Assembly: GCA_038093515.1 (NCBI GenBank)
Contig: JBBPSI010000116.1
Coordinates: 1-64,000, forward strand
Direction: 5' to 3'
Length of the DNA: 64,000 bases
Source: Butyriboletus loyo
Lineage: Eukaryota > Basidiomycota > Agaricomycetes > Boletales > Boletaceae
A program made the position numbers and the translations under genes. This document shows, piece by piece, positions 20,730 to 33,239 of the stretch. Position 1 is the first letter of the stretch; each line of letters begins with the position of its first letter. The notes below the pieces were generated by a model. It was given only the letters and a program-made list of their open reading frames with translations, made no database searches and had not been told where the DNA came from.

Positions 20730-22236
20730 TTCCCCAGTGAATTGGATGTGGCGTTGCTGATATCGAGCCCTCATTGCAGCTCTGCGTCGTCGATGGGATG
20801 GTGACCACTCTTGGTAAGCATGAACCGAGCCGGTCTTCGCTAGCCTTGCCAGGGGTGGTAAACGCAGAGGACAACAACACGGCGACCTTTCTTTGATATG
20901 CGTCGAGTCGGACATGAAAATGACATGCGTCTCGCGCACGCGATGCACGATGGGAACTTATGGTCTGAATACCTTGTAGGCTTGTACACTGTCGTGTCAC
21001 CGGTCCGATACCATATATTGGGAAGGATTGGCCAGGAAGAGTTGAAGGTCCCGACGATAGAGGGAGGGTCGGTTTAGCCACTGGAGTGCCACCGTGTCAG
21101 AAGGGACATTACCTGGGTCGCACTAAGCAGAGCCGTGGGTCATGACGACGACGATTGGTGACTCGGTGTTGTAAAAGAGTCTTTTCTAAGTATCAAGTCC
21201 GATGCGACAGCCGACGAGTATCTAGAAGAGAAGCTAGAAGAGACCGTTTGTACCACCATGGCAGCGGCAACTGCGAGACGAAGTAGGAGACAGATGTGAC
21301 AGAAACCGAACCTAGGTGCATCTCGAACTCTTCAGCGCATTCTTGACGAAGTGGAGGCCAGGTTGGATCGGATAGTCGGCCACTGCCAAATCTAGGCAAG
21401 CGACCATCGCAGCGACTCACTTTGCACGTAGGATAGTACGGTATTACCACGTTGGCTGTAATAGAAATGTCATTAAATTAGTCAATCCCCAGGTGTTCTA
21501 GCAGTTCGATAGTGGTGCCGCTGGACTCCGTGTTGGGGCTTTCCCAGTAGTCTGGTGACCAGACTACATTCTCCATCGTAACATTAATTTCTGGATCGCG
21601 ACCACGTAGCACCACAGCAGAGTCAGAGTTATCATGTACCAGCGGCCCACGACCATTCACGACATCGTCCAACTATAATGTTCACCTGATTAAAACAATA
21701 AGATCAAACCAACCTCGATCGCGGCCTTGGCCTCGCTGCGTCTCCGTTCATCCCTAAATCTGTCTCCGCCCGATCCTGACCACGGATGGGCTGCGGGTCC
21801 TCAAACGTCATGCTCGGTTGCTTCGCACTCCCCGAGCTTTAGAGTCCATATCCCTGGCATCGTCCGTTGACCGCACGCCAATGCAATTACATTTGCGCGA
21901 CGTGAATGGCAAATGTTCACTACTCGAGTCATCGGTGGAGTTCCTCGCAAGACTCTCCCCTCGGATGGAAGCGTTGCTTGTAGAGGGATGTCGAGGCATC
22001 AATGATTAGTATTCGAGCTTTACTTGATGTCGAGGACATGGCAGATACAAGTGTAGTGGGTGGAAGCTCTGAGAAATCCTGGAGGTGGTGACCCCGGAAG
22101 TACGTGAGATAGAGCGAATTCGAGCTCCGGAGAGACACGTAGGAAGGGCGAGAACGTGCCGTATTTTGTGCTCGGTAGGTCGCGAGTTGGTCCAAGGTGG
22201 ATTGTACCCGTGAACCGAGTCCGGTAGCCTAGACAT
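20730..22236 (-). pseudogene. Companion region of unit 2 (minus strand)
   Basis: The 5' side at 22,236 reads MSRLPDSVHG. A second stretch with LPPTTLVSAMSSTSS and STDDSSSEHLPF (about 22,060-21,850) is conserved in unit 4 as LPPTTLVSTISSS and STDDSSSGHAPF. A third, NVTMENVVWSPDYW, ends at a stop at 21,478. The block near 20,780-20,900 resembles unit 1 but has an in-frame stop. The pieces are in several frames, which fits a multi-exon gene that is partly broken. The start is about 260 bp upstream of, and divergent from, the WD40 gene at 22,494. The family is unknown. Confidence 0.4.
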
Positions 22237-22493
22237 GATGGGCGATCACAGGAAGCCTTGGGAAAAAACGGAAGGTTTCGCCGATAGACTGACTGCTTGT
22301 CCTGTCGTCGCTACAAGGTCGCATAGCTCATCCGAGTAAGAATGAGCGCCAAAGGCACAAGGCAGGGCACGAAAACCATATTGAGAATAAAGAAACGTCT
22401 TCATCGAGCAACTTTGCGCACCACGACACGAGTAAACCAAAACAACTCATTCCCTGACATTTCGATCCTGACGATTGTGTACTACTGGTGAGG

Positions 22494-24450
22494 ATGTCGT
22501 CGATGAATACAGGTGCGCAGCAGCTTCCAGGGGTGATTGAGCAATGCTGATCATTCAGTAAGACCAAACAACAGTACTGGACACTGGTCGCTCTAAATGG
22601 ATATACGCAGTCACTTTCTACTCCAACGGAAAGCATCTTCTGGGCGGGGATGTTGATGGGATTCGACGCTGGCGACTTGAAGATGGTCAAGAAGTTGGAG
22701 AGCAAAGTGGAATGGATTTGAACGCAATTTGCGTGTCGACGGATAACAAGTGGGTGGTTTGTGGTACTGAGCAAGGCGGAAGTGTGTGGGATGAAGAGGT
22801 ACAGGAAAAGATTATCAACGTGGAGGGCACAAATCGCGTGTTTGCAGTTGATGTCTCCCCTGATTCGACCAGAGTCGCCACTGGGACTGGACAGAATCCC
22901 CCAAATGCGAGTGTTTGGGACATCACCACAGGGAAGAGACTCGTTGGCCCGCTCGAACATGGAAACAGTGTCAACGGGATCAAATTCTCCCCGAGTGGCG
23001 ACCACATTGCCACTGCATGTTATGGCTCCAACATCCGCATTTTCAACAGCCACAATGGTGACGAGCTCATCACCATCGAGACTACCATACCCACATACTC
23101 CCCATCCACTCCAATTGCATGGTCAGGCGACGGCCAGCAAATTTTTGCCACATCTACAGACAACAACATCATCAGGTCTTTCAGTGTCTCCACTGGGTCC
23201 CAGCTTGCTGAGTCACTGATTCTCAATGGCAGTGGCGTTGCAGTCCATTCCATAGCTCTAGCCCCCAATGGCAAATTCATTGCCACCTATAGACACCATT
23301 CTATCTCATTCCTAGACACCTTGACACTAACTCAGATTGGCCCTGTCATTGAGGACAGTGAACAGATACGGTCGATTGCGATCTCCCAGGACAGTTGCTA
23401 TCTTGCAACTGGACAACGTGATGGAAAAATCATCATTCGTCGTCTCAAGCACATTCTCCCTGACTTGTATGGTCCCTCCCATGTAAGTACTTGCGCTATC
23501 ATAGTCACCGCATGTCGGATAAGCCCCATTCTGTTAAATGAGTTGTACTAACTCCTTCATGGTGCATGTACAACAGGAAGAATCTCTGAAATCCAGTCCA
23601 CTCGAATCCGAGGAACACAGTGAAGGTGGCGACGGTGATCTCCTCGAGGTACCAGCTCGTTCATTTCAATCTCAAAGGAAGAGTTCTGACGAGGATATAG
23701 GTCGAGGTACCGTCGAGCGCGCCAGCTGCCGAATTTGACTTTGATGAGGTTGGCGATTAATTCTTTTTCTTTCCTGCTTCCGTGCTGACATTGCCGGAGC
23801 CACCATCCCGGGCCTCTTCTGCCGGGACCCGGGAATTGCCAGTGCCTCCAGGGGCACGTCCGAGGGAAAACTTTGATGCTACCGAATCACGTCGTGGCCG
23901 TTCAATACTTACAAAGTGGCTAAAGAAAGCGAGCGACAAACACCCCGCTTCACATAAGCTTGGTCGACTTCTTGGAAAGTCGCGCCAGGATGCCGATCGT
24001 CAGTCTCCTTCCCCCCCAGTGAGGGTGGATGGCACAAACGAGGATCCTTCGAGGATGGCCGCGGCTAAACGTAAGCCAGTGAGTGTTCGTCCTGTGCAGA
24101 CAATGGGATGCAGTGCATCTAACACATCATCTTAGCGCACGGTCGCAAGATCGTTCAGAAAGCGAGAGGTTCGTTATTCTTCGAACTTATTTACAGGGAC
24201 TCATTATACGTTACAGGATAAATCAACTGCCAAGACTACTGTTCCCAAGGATCCGAAAGGTGCTTCCGGTGCTGGAAAACACACTGCGGATGCAAGGGAA
24301 GCGGACACGGTACGACCTTCTTCGTGATGGTGGACCTAGTCACGATAGCTCATGTCCAATTAGGCGCAACAAGCGAACGATCCATCTCAACTCTTGGCCG
24401 CGGGAGTCCACGTAATGGTGCGCGTTACTCAGTTTGGCCTACATTGTTAG
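22494..24450 (+). CDS. WD40 propeller protein, copy C (intact)
   Basis: Exons are 22,494-22,512; 22,575-23,482; 23,577-23,648; 23,701-23,748; 23,800-24,078; 24,136-24,168; 24,217-24,309; 24,364-24,450. They encode 512 residues with every frame preserved. The seven-bladed propeller spans about residues 6-309; the tail carries RSILTKWLKK and ends VMVRVTQFGLHC. It is very close to copy D in exons 3-8, while blades 1-3 vary more among copies. Upstream sequence is shared with the other units, so regulation is probably common. A 3' read-through past 24,450 stays open for a while, so a further spliced exon cannot be excluded. Confidence 0.8.
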
Positions 24451-25469
24451 ACTTACAGTCGATCAGCATCAACCAGACACGGGCAATGCTACCCTTGCGT
24501 TCACGTTTCCCGCGTGGTTGTTGTGTTTTCGTCCAGGTACACATGATGGGGCGGATTGATCCAGGCGATTCGATGAAAAATATGATACTACATCACGACT
24601 GTGTTGCACGTTATAGACAATACAGTTATTCGAGAACGTTCGTGTCGCCTTGCAGCATCAGGATGAGTTCTCAGAAGCCCGTGCACGATTAAGCTCATTT
24701 GGGATAATCACTCAAGCTCGCCGACATTGAAGTTTGGAGGTCGGGACTCGGATTGGACGACAACGTCTGATTGATTGACGCTATTGCAAACTTGAAGGAT
24801 GCCAGCTTGATCATTGCAAACACGTGGACTTGCACTGCACTGCGTACACGATGCAACTGTCAAGTCATTCGTCTGCTCGTTCCCCCTCTGGGATACATCC
24901 AACTAAATATCCCTGTCGACCTTACCTTCCTCGTTTGGGTGGAGGAGAAAGTGACGCGTGTGGGGTGCTAGAGAATAACAGAAGAACGGATGGACAACCC
25001 ACATCGAGAGGTGAGAGGAGAATGAAAAAAAAAGTTGTGTATGATCGAGTAAAACGAACGGGAGGGTGTCCCAAAACGATGGTAGAGATCCGCCAGGGTC
25101 ATGCACAAGCCAAGAAAATGGAAAAGACAACACCAAAAAATAAGGGAAAGAGCAGGCGAGACAAGTCGGAGAGGGTAGCTTGATAGATGGCATGGGGCCT
25201 GGATGGTTGATCTGACTCGCACTCGTGAGACCGTCATCGTTGTCAGGTTTCTTGGATTTCGGGAGAGCGGTCACGTCACCCCTACATTTGTAATAACGTG
25301 CTGTAGATACGAGCTCAGTACGCTGGCGTGTTTCTGCGTACTTGCAGATAGGGATGTGGGAGGAGAAGACGAGGAAGAAAGCACCAGCGCCGCGGGAATA
25401 GTAAACGGTCGGTTCCTGTTCCTTGCACCTCATATTCAAGTTCTTGGTCGGGTTCTGATGGCACAAGAT
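24451..25469. other. Spacer between units 2 and 3
   Basis: Unit tail homologous to 14,463-14,900 and 29,830-30,250. It has A-rich runs (25,025-25,035) and no coherent gene. Confidence 0.5.
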
Positions 25470-27417
25470 AGGCGTCAGACATGATGGGCAACCGGCCAGA
25501 GGGGTACAGAACTGTTCCGGCATTGGAACGCACACAAGTCCCGTCGACACGGCGTGTTATCGTCTGTTTCCGACCAAGTTTCGGGATGAGCTATCGACCT
25601 CATCATCCCGGACTCGGAATCATCCAAAGATGCATCCAGAGCAGAAGAATCGGGCTGACAGCTTCACATCGGTGCAGAAGCAGCTCCTTGTTCGGCTAGG
25701 AATGGTCGATCCCCGAGACGACAGACACGATCAGTGCACGTTTCCTGCCATCGCCATCTACGGGGCGGGCATCCGCAGCGAATGGAGGGCGGAATGAGGC
25801 AATGGACGAACTCGCATGACTGCGAGCTCGTGCTCTCTGGATGCTGTGATACATATCCTGTGGGAAGCATCCGACGCGACGCTATCGCCTCTTGGTTGTG
25901 GGCTGGGGCGTGGTGAGGTGTGAATTTGGCAAAAATCGAGGAAACATTTACTAGGAAGTGGCGGGGGCACCCGCACAAACATTGAGAAAGGACTCGAGAT
26001 TGAACGCCGATGAGTCGTTGACGAAAGGACTTGTCGAGGGTACGGATGACACGGTCGAAGACCGTCGAGGCCAGTTGTATTTTTGTGCGTTCTCTGGCCT
26101 AGATAATAGGTCTGGGAGACCTTTTGTGAGCTTGACCCGCAGGGGACGAATGGGATCGCTAGGTACGATAGAGGAAGGTAATCTACCGGAAGGTATCAGA
26201 ATGAACATCATTGGACGATTCATGAAGGAGGGAATGAATGGACCGGAGAGATTCATTGCGTACACCAAAGAGGGATCACTTGTAAGGGGGAACGTCCTGA
26301 CCAGAATCGGATGGCATACTTGACATGTACGAAGGGGGTGGTGATGCGACAAGTACAACCAATGAGTGTTTAGAAGAGAAGTTAGAACAGACTGTTTGTA
26401 CCGCCAGGACAACGGTAAATGGAAGGCGAAGTGAGAGACTGACATGACAGAGACCGAGCATATGAAGCGTCAGGAACTCTTCAGCGCACACCTTGAAGAA
26501 GCGGGAGAAGCTTGGAACCGGGTGCTCCTCAGGTACTAACAAATTTAGCAAACGACGAACATTGCAGCGACCATCCCAGTGACTCGCTTTACAGGTATGA
26601 GAGGACAAGAGGACGAACGAGTCCTCGTAAACATCCGGCGTGCCCCATCCTCCAGTACCATTAACGATCTCGCCAAGCTATAATGTTTACCTAATTAGAA
26701 CGACAAGACCAGATGAGAACGTCAAGCCAACGTCAATCACAGTCCTGGTCTCGCTGTGTCCGAGTTCCTGTGTTCTCTGTTCATCCATGTGATCTGTCTC
26801 TGCCCGATCCTAATCACAACCATGGATGGGCTGCGAGTCCTCAAATGTCACGCTCGGATTCTTCGTATTTCCCGAGCCTTCGTCGTAAGGCCTCCATGAC
26901 TAGCATCGTGCTTCGACCGCACACTAATGTCACTACCATTGCATGGTGTGAACGGCGCACGTATACTACTCCAGTCACCAGTAGAGTTCCTCGTAGGGCT
27001 CTCCCTCAGACAGTAGTGTTGCTTGCAAATAATGTTGAGGCATCAATGGTGACTGGAATCCGTGTGATAACATTTTACTCGATATCGAGGAGGGCATGGC
27101 AGATACAAGCGTAGTGGGTGGAGGCTGTGAACGACCCTTGGCCCCGGAGGTACATGAGGTAGAACGAATTCGAGCTCCGGAAAGACACGTAAGAAGGGCA
27201 AGAATGCCTGGGCTGCTCGTACATGAGAATGTGATGTTGATTTGAGTGGGTGGCAGACGTACATTTGTCTCCCATTTATGGAGAACATCCCTCTTGAGTT
27301 TAAGCCCACTCTTTTCGATGACGTGCCGTATTTGGTACGTGGTACGTCGCGAGTCGATCTCGTGCGGATTATATACTTGTTGTGAACTGAGTTTCGCTGC
27401 CTAGACATGCCGGACAC
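25470..27417 (-). pseudogene. Companion region of unit 3
   Basis: The minus-strand 5' side at 27,417 reads MSGMSRQRNSVH, similar to unit 2. A segment ending YKQSVLTSLL (about 26,440-26,380) matches unit 1. At 25,500-25,800 a block shared with 31,980-32,290 is open on the plus strand and ends at the same TGA (FPAIAIYGAGIRSEW against FPAIASYAESIRNEW). Substitutions there fall on all codon positions, so I cannot say which strand, if either, is coding. A 121-codon plus ORF at 25,958-26,323 has no counterpart elsewhere and I do not trust it. Confidence 0.3.
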
Positions 27418-27638
27418 TCACGGACTGCGTTTGGAAAAGAGCGAGAGTTTCACTGATGCTGCCTACTCGTCTGGTCATCATTACGCGGCCACATAGCCGG
27501 GATTCGAGTGAGAATAGGCGCCAAAGACACCACATAAAGACCATATTAAGAAAAAGGAAACGTGTTCATTGAGCAACTTTGCGCACACACCTTCTTCCTT
27601 GACATTTTGGTCCCAACAATTGTATAACATTGGCGAGG

Positions 27639-29599
27639 ATGTCGTCGACGAATACAGGTGGGCAGCAGCTCTGAGGAGTGATTGAGCAATGCTGACCATT
27701 CAGTAAGACCAAATAACAGCACTGGACACTGGTCGCTCTAGAGGGGTATACGCAATCTCTTTCCACTCCAACGGAAAGCATCTTCTGGGCGGGAATGATG
27801 ATGGGATTCGACGATGGCGACTTGAAGACAGTCAAGAGGTTGGAAGGCAAACGGGAATGACTGTGTTGGCCATTTCCGTGTCGACGGATAACAAGTGGGT
27901 GGTTTGTGGTACCATGCAGGGCACAAGTGTATGGGACGGAGATGCACGAAAAGATCATCGAGGCGGAGGGCACAAATGACGTGTATGCGGTTGACGTCTC
28001 CTCTGATTCGACCAGATTTGCTACTGGGACCGGATGGAGGGCCACGGATGCAAGTAGTAGTATTTGGGACATCACCACAGGGAAGAAACTCGTTGGCCCG
28101 CTCGAACACAGAAAGCTTGTCAACGGGATCAAATTCTCCCCGAGTGGCGACCACATTGCCACTGCATGTTATGGCTCCGACATCCGCATTTTCGACAGTC
28201 ACAATGGTGATGAACTCATCACCATCAAGACTACCATACCCACATACTCCACATCCACTCCGCTCGCATGGTCAGGCGACGGCCAGCACATTTTTGCCAC
28301 ATCGCGCGACAACACAATCAGGTCTTTCAGTATCTCCACCGGGTCCCAGCTTGCTGAGTCGCCGGTTCTCAGCAGCGGTGACACTGTGGTTCCTTCGATT
28401 GCTCTAGCCCCCAATGGCAAATTCATTGCCACGTACAGACACCATTCTATCTCATTCCTAGACACCTTGACACTAACTCAGATTGGCCCTGTTATTGAGG
28501 ACAATGCATGGATACGGTCGATTGCGATCTCACCGGACAGTTGTTATCTTGCAACTGGACAACGTGATGGAAAAATCATCACTCGTCATCTCAAGCACAT
28601 TCTCCCCGACTTGTATGGTCCCTCCCATGTAAGTACTTGCGCTATCATAGTCACCGCATATCGGATAAGCCCCATTCTGTTAAATGAGTTGTACTAACTC
28701 CTTCATGGTGCATGTACAACAGGAAGAATCTCTGAAATCCAGTCCACTCGAGTCCGAGGAACACAGTGAAGGTGGCGACGGTGATCTCCTCGAGGTACCA
28801 GCTCGTTCATTTCAATCTCAAAGGAAGAGTTCTGACGAGGATATAGGTCGAGGTACCGTCGAGCGCGCCAGCTGCCGAATTTGACTTTGATGAGGTTGGC
28901 GATTAATTCTTTTTCTTTCCTGCTTCCGTGCTGACATTGCCGGAGCCACCATCCCGGGCCTCTTCTGCCGGGCCCCAGGAATTGCCAGTGCCTCCAGGGG
29001 CACGTCCGAGGGAAAACCTTGATGCTACCGAATCACGTCGTGGTCGTTCAATACTTACAAAGTGGCTAAAGAAAACGAGCGACAAACACCCCGCTTCACA
29101 TAAGCTTGGTCGACTTCTTGGAATGTCGCGCCAGGATGCCGATCGTCAGTCTCCTTCCCCCCCAGTGAGGGTGGATGACACAAACGAGGGTCCTTCGAGG
29201 ATGGCTGCGGCTAAAAGTAAGCCAGTGAGTCACGTTTGTCCTGGACAGACAATCGGATGTTGTATACCTAACACCTCATCTTAGCGGACGGTCGCAAGAT
29301 CGTTCAGAAAGCGAGAGGTTCGTTATTCTTCGAACTTATTTACAGGGACTCATTATACGTTACAGAATAAATCAACTGCCAAGACTACTATTCCCAAGGA
29401 TCCGAAAGGTGCTTCCGGTGCTGGACAACATACTGCGGATGCAAGGGAAGCGGACACGGTACGACCTTCTTGGTGATGGTGGACCTAGTCACGATCGCTC
29501 ATGTCCTATTAGGCGCAACAAGCGAACGATCCATCTCAACTCTTGGCCGCGGGAGTCCACGTAATGGTGCGCGTTACTCAGTTTGGCCTACATTGTTAG
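27639..29599 (+). pseudogene. WD40 propeller gene, copy D (one frameshift)
   Basis: Exon borders match copies B and C: 27,639-27,657; 27,720-28,628; 28,723-28,794; 28,847-28,894; 28,946-29,224; 29,285-29,317; 29,366-29,458; 29,513-29,599. Against copy B, two bases are missing near 27,940 at the end of blade 2, where B reads GACGGAGAGATACATG and D reads GACGGAGATGCACG. The frame then changes and stays open to the end of the propeller. All splice sites and exons 3-8 are intact and nearly identical to copy C. It is either a recent pseudogene or a two-base assembly error. Confidence 0.75.
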
Positions 29600-30331
29600 A
29601 CTTACAGTCGATCAGCATCAACCAGATACAGGCAACGCTACCTTTGCGGTCACGTTTCCCGCGTGGTTGTTGTGTATTCGTCCAGGTACACACGATGGGA
29701 CGGATTGATGTAACTCAATGCAATACATCCATATGGCGTATCGACTGTGCAGTTCCTTGAGTTTGTGCCGCCTCGTAGCACCAGCATCATGATGAATCCT
29801 GAATAAGCCCGTCCATCTTTAAGCTTGCTGGGATATCAACTCGAAGGGCATCGATGAAGCCGGATCACGCGGAGGTTGGGATTGGAGGACGATCTTTGAT
29901 TGACTAGAGAAAGCAAGAACGTCTCAAACGAGGACGAAACTATCAAGTCATCTGCCTTCTCCCCTTCAAAGACGCATCCAAATGAATATGCCTGTCGACC
30001 CTGCATGCATCGTTTGGATAAAGAAAGAGAAAATGATGGATGTGTTGTGCCAGATGGCGACAAAAGAATAATGGGATAATGAAAACCTGATGCAAATCTG
30101 GAAGTGAGAGAAAAGACAAAGAAGAATGTGACGATCGAGTGAAAGATAACGAGAGTCGACACTAGAAATGCGCCAGGGTCGTGATGCAAACGATGCAAAA
30201 AAGAACACCAGAAAAATAAGAGAGAAAGGAAGGAGGAAGCGAGACAAGTCGATGAGGATATAAAATCGCGCTGTGAGATATCAGGGAAAATGTGCGACTA
30301 TGGTGAGCGCGTTGCGGCAAGAAAATTCACA
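29600..30331. other. Spacer between units 3 and 4
   Basis: Unit tail, homologous to 14,463-14,900 and 24,713-25,180. No gene is seen. Confidence 0.5.
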
Positions 30332-31477
30332 TTACGAGAACGAGGTCGGACCAAGAGAACCAAGGTGCAGAGAGCGCGTAAGACGAGATGTGATCGATTG
30401 ATCTGCGCAGGGTAGAGATGAAACGTTACCAGCGGTCATTCCGCCATACTGCTCGACGTCGTGCTGGCTTGTGTCGATTGCCCTGACAATGTCGATGGAC
30501 GTGTAACAACTTCCGAATCCGCTCTGCGGACTGCTGATGCCACCATAGACCAAGGCAGTGGCACTCGGGGAAGGCTACAGAGCTTCTTGGTCATTGATTG
30601 GGTAGCACGAGCATGCCCATCATGCTAATCGGCGCCATGCCACTCAGACCACCCTACACGCTCCCACCACCTCCTCCGCCATACACAAAACCACCACTCC
30701 CAAATCAGACATTCGAGCTTCATTCGTATGCTCGTTTCATGACAAGACGAGCACGTTGATGGGCATCGAGGTGTGCGGATCATTGCTGAACTGAGATAGA
30801 ACCATCGGTGTCTTGCCACCGGCCATTGGCTACTGCCAAACTGCCCATCGAGGTTGCATCATCCCATGAACACCATTCTCCATCGTCACGTCGACTGCTG
30901 GGTTGCGACCACGACCATTGATGACCTTGCCAAGCTAAAATATTCACCTGATTAGAGGGATAAGACCAGAACAGAACGTCAAACCAACCTCAATCGCAAC
31001 CTCGGCGTATCTTCGTTCTCGCACTCCCGGTTCATCCGTGAGATCTGTATTTACCCGCTCCGAACCATGGATGGGCTACGGATCGTTGACTTCTTCGCGT
31101 GTCCCCAGGTTCTTAATTCTTAACGTAGAGTCCATATCACTGCCATCATCCTTCGGCCGCACACCAATGTCGCTATCATTGCGCGGCGTGAACGGCGCAT
31201 GTCCACTACTCGAGTCATCGGTAGAGCTCCCTACAGGACTCTCTCCTTGGATGGAACTGTTCCTTGCCAAAGCGACATTGAGGAGTTCATGCATTTTATG
31301 TGGGGTCGAGGAGGATATGGTAGATACAAGCGTAGTGGGCGGAAGCTGTGAGTAACGCTCGGGCTCGTAGTCTTCTTTGACCGAAGGAGAATCGGATATC
31401 AAATGGAAAAGAGGCACATATTGAAGGCAAGAGGAACTCCGCGACGTCAACGACCGCGCTGCGGAAGCAACGGACAC
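30332..31477 (-). pseudogene. Companion region of unit 4 (best-preserved parts)
   Basis: The longest open stretch on the minus strand runs 31,477-31,076 (133 codons): it starts MSVASAARSLTSRSSS, contains LPPTTLVSTISSS and STDDSSSGHAPFTPRND, and is rich in Ser, Thr and Asp. Next come VINGRGRNPAVDVTMENG (about 30,940-30,880) and SCYTSIDIVRAID (about 30,500-30,460), the latter similar to YMSTDIVGAID in unit 1. A candidate intron ending CCTGCGCAG follows, as in unit 1. Together these look like successive exons of one gene of unknown family. Whether unit 4 is still functional is unclear. Confidence 0.4.
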
Positions 31478-31899
31478 TGCCTGTCATTCTGCTCAGCGGG
31501 ATCAACAATTGTCGGTGGGCGTTGTCAAGTGCCTCGTTCAGACTGAGGAGGGACGACATTGAACTCCGATGTCTCAGCGGTTCTTTGCCTTTGAGGAAGT
31601 CAGGAGAGCATAGTAAACGAAGTGGGAAACTCACGTTCCCGGATGGGGGTAGGTATGGTCAGAGGGTGACTTGACAGATGGCTTGGAGGGTTTTGGAGGT
31701 TCTTTATCCAGGATGCCGACCAACCGAATGGCATTCATGAAATTGACATCGTTGTCAGGTTCTTTGAATTTCGAGAGAGCAGACACGTCACGCCTACATT
31801 TGTGACGAAACGCTGTAGATGCGGACTTGCTGACCGGTGTGGTTTTTGTTCTCACAGGTGGGGAGAACGTGAGCACGTCGAAAATAGTAAACAATCCTT

Positions 31900-32570
31900 C
31901 TCGACGCCTTGTTCCTTGCGCTCCATATTCAAGTGTGCCGATGCCGCAAGATAGGAATCAGTGATGAGATGATGGGCCGCCAGCCAGAGAGGTACAGAGC
32001 CATGTTCGTTATTGGAACATGCATGATTCCCGTCGGCACGGTGTATTATTGTCCGTTTCTGACCAGGTTTCGGACGGATCATCAGTTTTATCACCTTCCC
32101 CGAACTCGGAACCACGCAAATATATTTCCAGGATGGAAAATCAGGCTGACGACTTGGCATCAGTACAGCAGCAGCTCCTTGTTTGGCTATGGGCGGTCGA
32201 TGCCCAAGGCGATAGAAACGGTCGATGCACGTTTCCTGCCATTGCCAGCTACGCGGAGAGTATCCGCAACGAATGGATGGCGGAATGAAGGAATAAGTGG
32301 ATTCGCAGGGCTGTGAAGTTGTGCTCCCACAATGCTGCAACGGATATCCTTTGGGAAGAATCCGACGTGACCCTATCGCCTCTTGGCCGTGGGCGGCGCG
32401 GAGTGAGGAGTAAATTCGACAACGATCGAGAGAAATTTTCTGGAGAAGTAGTAGGAGAGTCTGTACGAACATGGCAAAAGGAAGTGTCGAGGAGTCGTCA
32501 AATAGAAGGACTGGCCGAGCGTAACTGATAAGATGGTCGAAGAGTGTTGAGGCGAGCTAGTTTGACACAC
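31900..32570. other. Conserved block shared by units 3 and 4
   Basis: It aligns with 25,430-25,980. The plus frame ends FPAIASYAESIRNEWMAE, and the minus strand is also open for 206 codons. Neither strand shows a recognised domain, and divergence between the two copies is not concentrated at third positions. Confidence 0.3.
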
Positions 32571-33239
32571 TGGCTACAGGGTACGTAACTGTCCGCCAAC
32601 TCGAGCGAGCCTTGGGCACCGATCGAAGTACTGGGACAATTCGTGAACGGGGATGTCAATCTTTATCGAAATATAGAGCTTCCGTCCTACCTTGAATGGC
32701 AGTAAAACATATTAGACAATGTCGTGGGCTTGATTACACTGATGCGCATACCGTGTTCGTAGGATCCGCTTGCAATACTTCAGGATAGCACCCGAGAACA
32801 ATCTACGACAATTTTGTCACTTTCATGCGGATATTTGTGAGACAGTCTGCCGAGACTGCCCATGGATGTGAATGTGAGGTGGTTGGAGTTTGTGTGGACG
32901 TTCATCACCCATCATGGAGAACGTTCGTCTGGAGTCGGAGCGCGCCCTCAACGTGCTGGGACTCTACACCCGAGATATGACGAGAGTCGCAAGCAAGTCC
33001 TAGGGTGTGATTATTCGTGGCAACGAGTGAATGATCTATTGATGTGGACTGCTTGCCCGCACGTCGCAGCAGGGTCACATAGCTGGGAAGGAATCAGCGC
33101 CAAGGACACCAGGCACTACATGAACAAACCATACTGAGAATAACGATACGTGTCTGCAGCAACTTTGCGCACCAGGAGTAAACCGAAACACCTCGTTCCT
33201 TGACACCTCGATATCAAATATCTTGTAACATTGGTGAGG

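Noticed and set aside
23538..23738. Short C-terminal ORF reading through exons 3-4 of WD40 copy C as one piece
   Set aside because: It ignores the intron at 23,649-23,700; with that intron removed, copies B, C and F all keep the frame into the next exon, and read-through stops early in copy B.
25958..26323. 121-codon plus-strand ORF in unit 3
   Set aside because: No counterpart in the other units and no recognised domain; it overlaps a minus-strand stretch that is shared with unit 1.
31852..32472. 206-codon minus-strand ORF in unit 4
   Set aside because: The block is shared with unit 3, but divergence falls on all codon positions on either strand, so length alone does not make it a gene.
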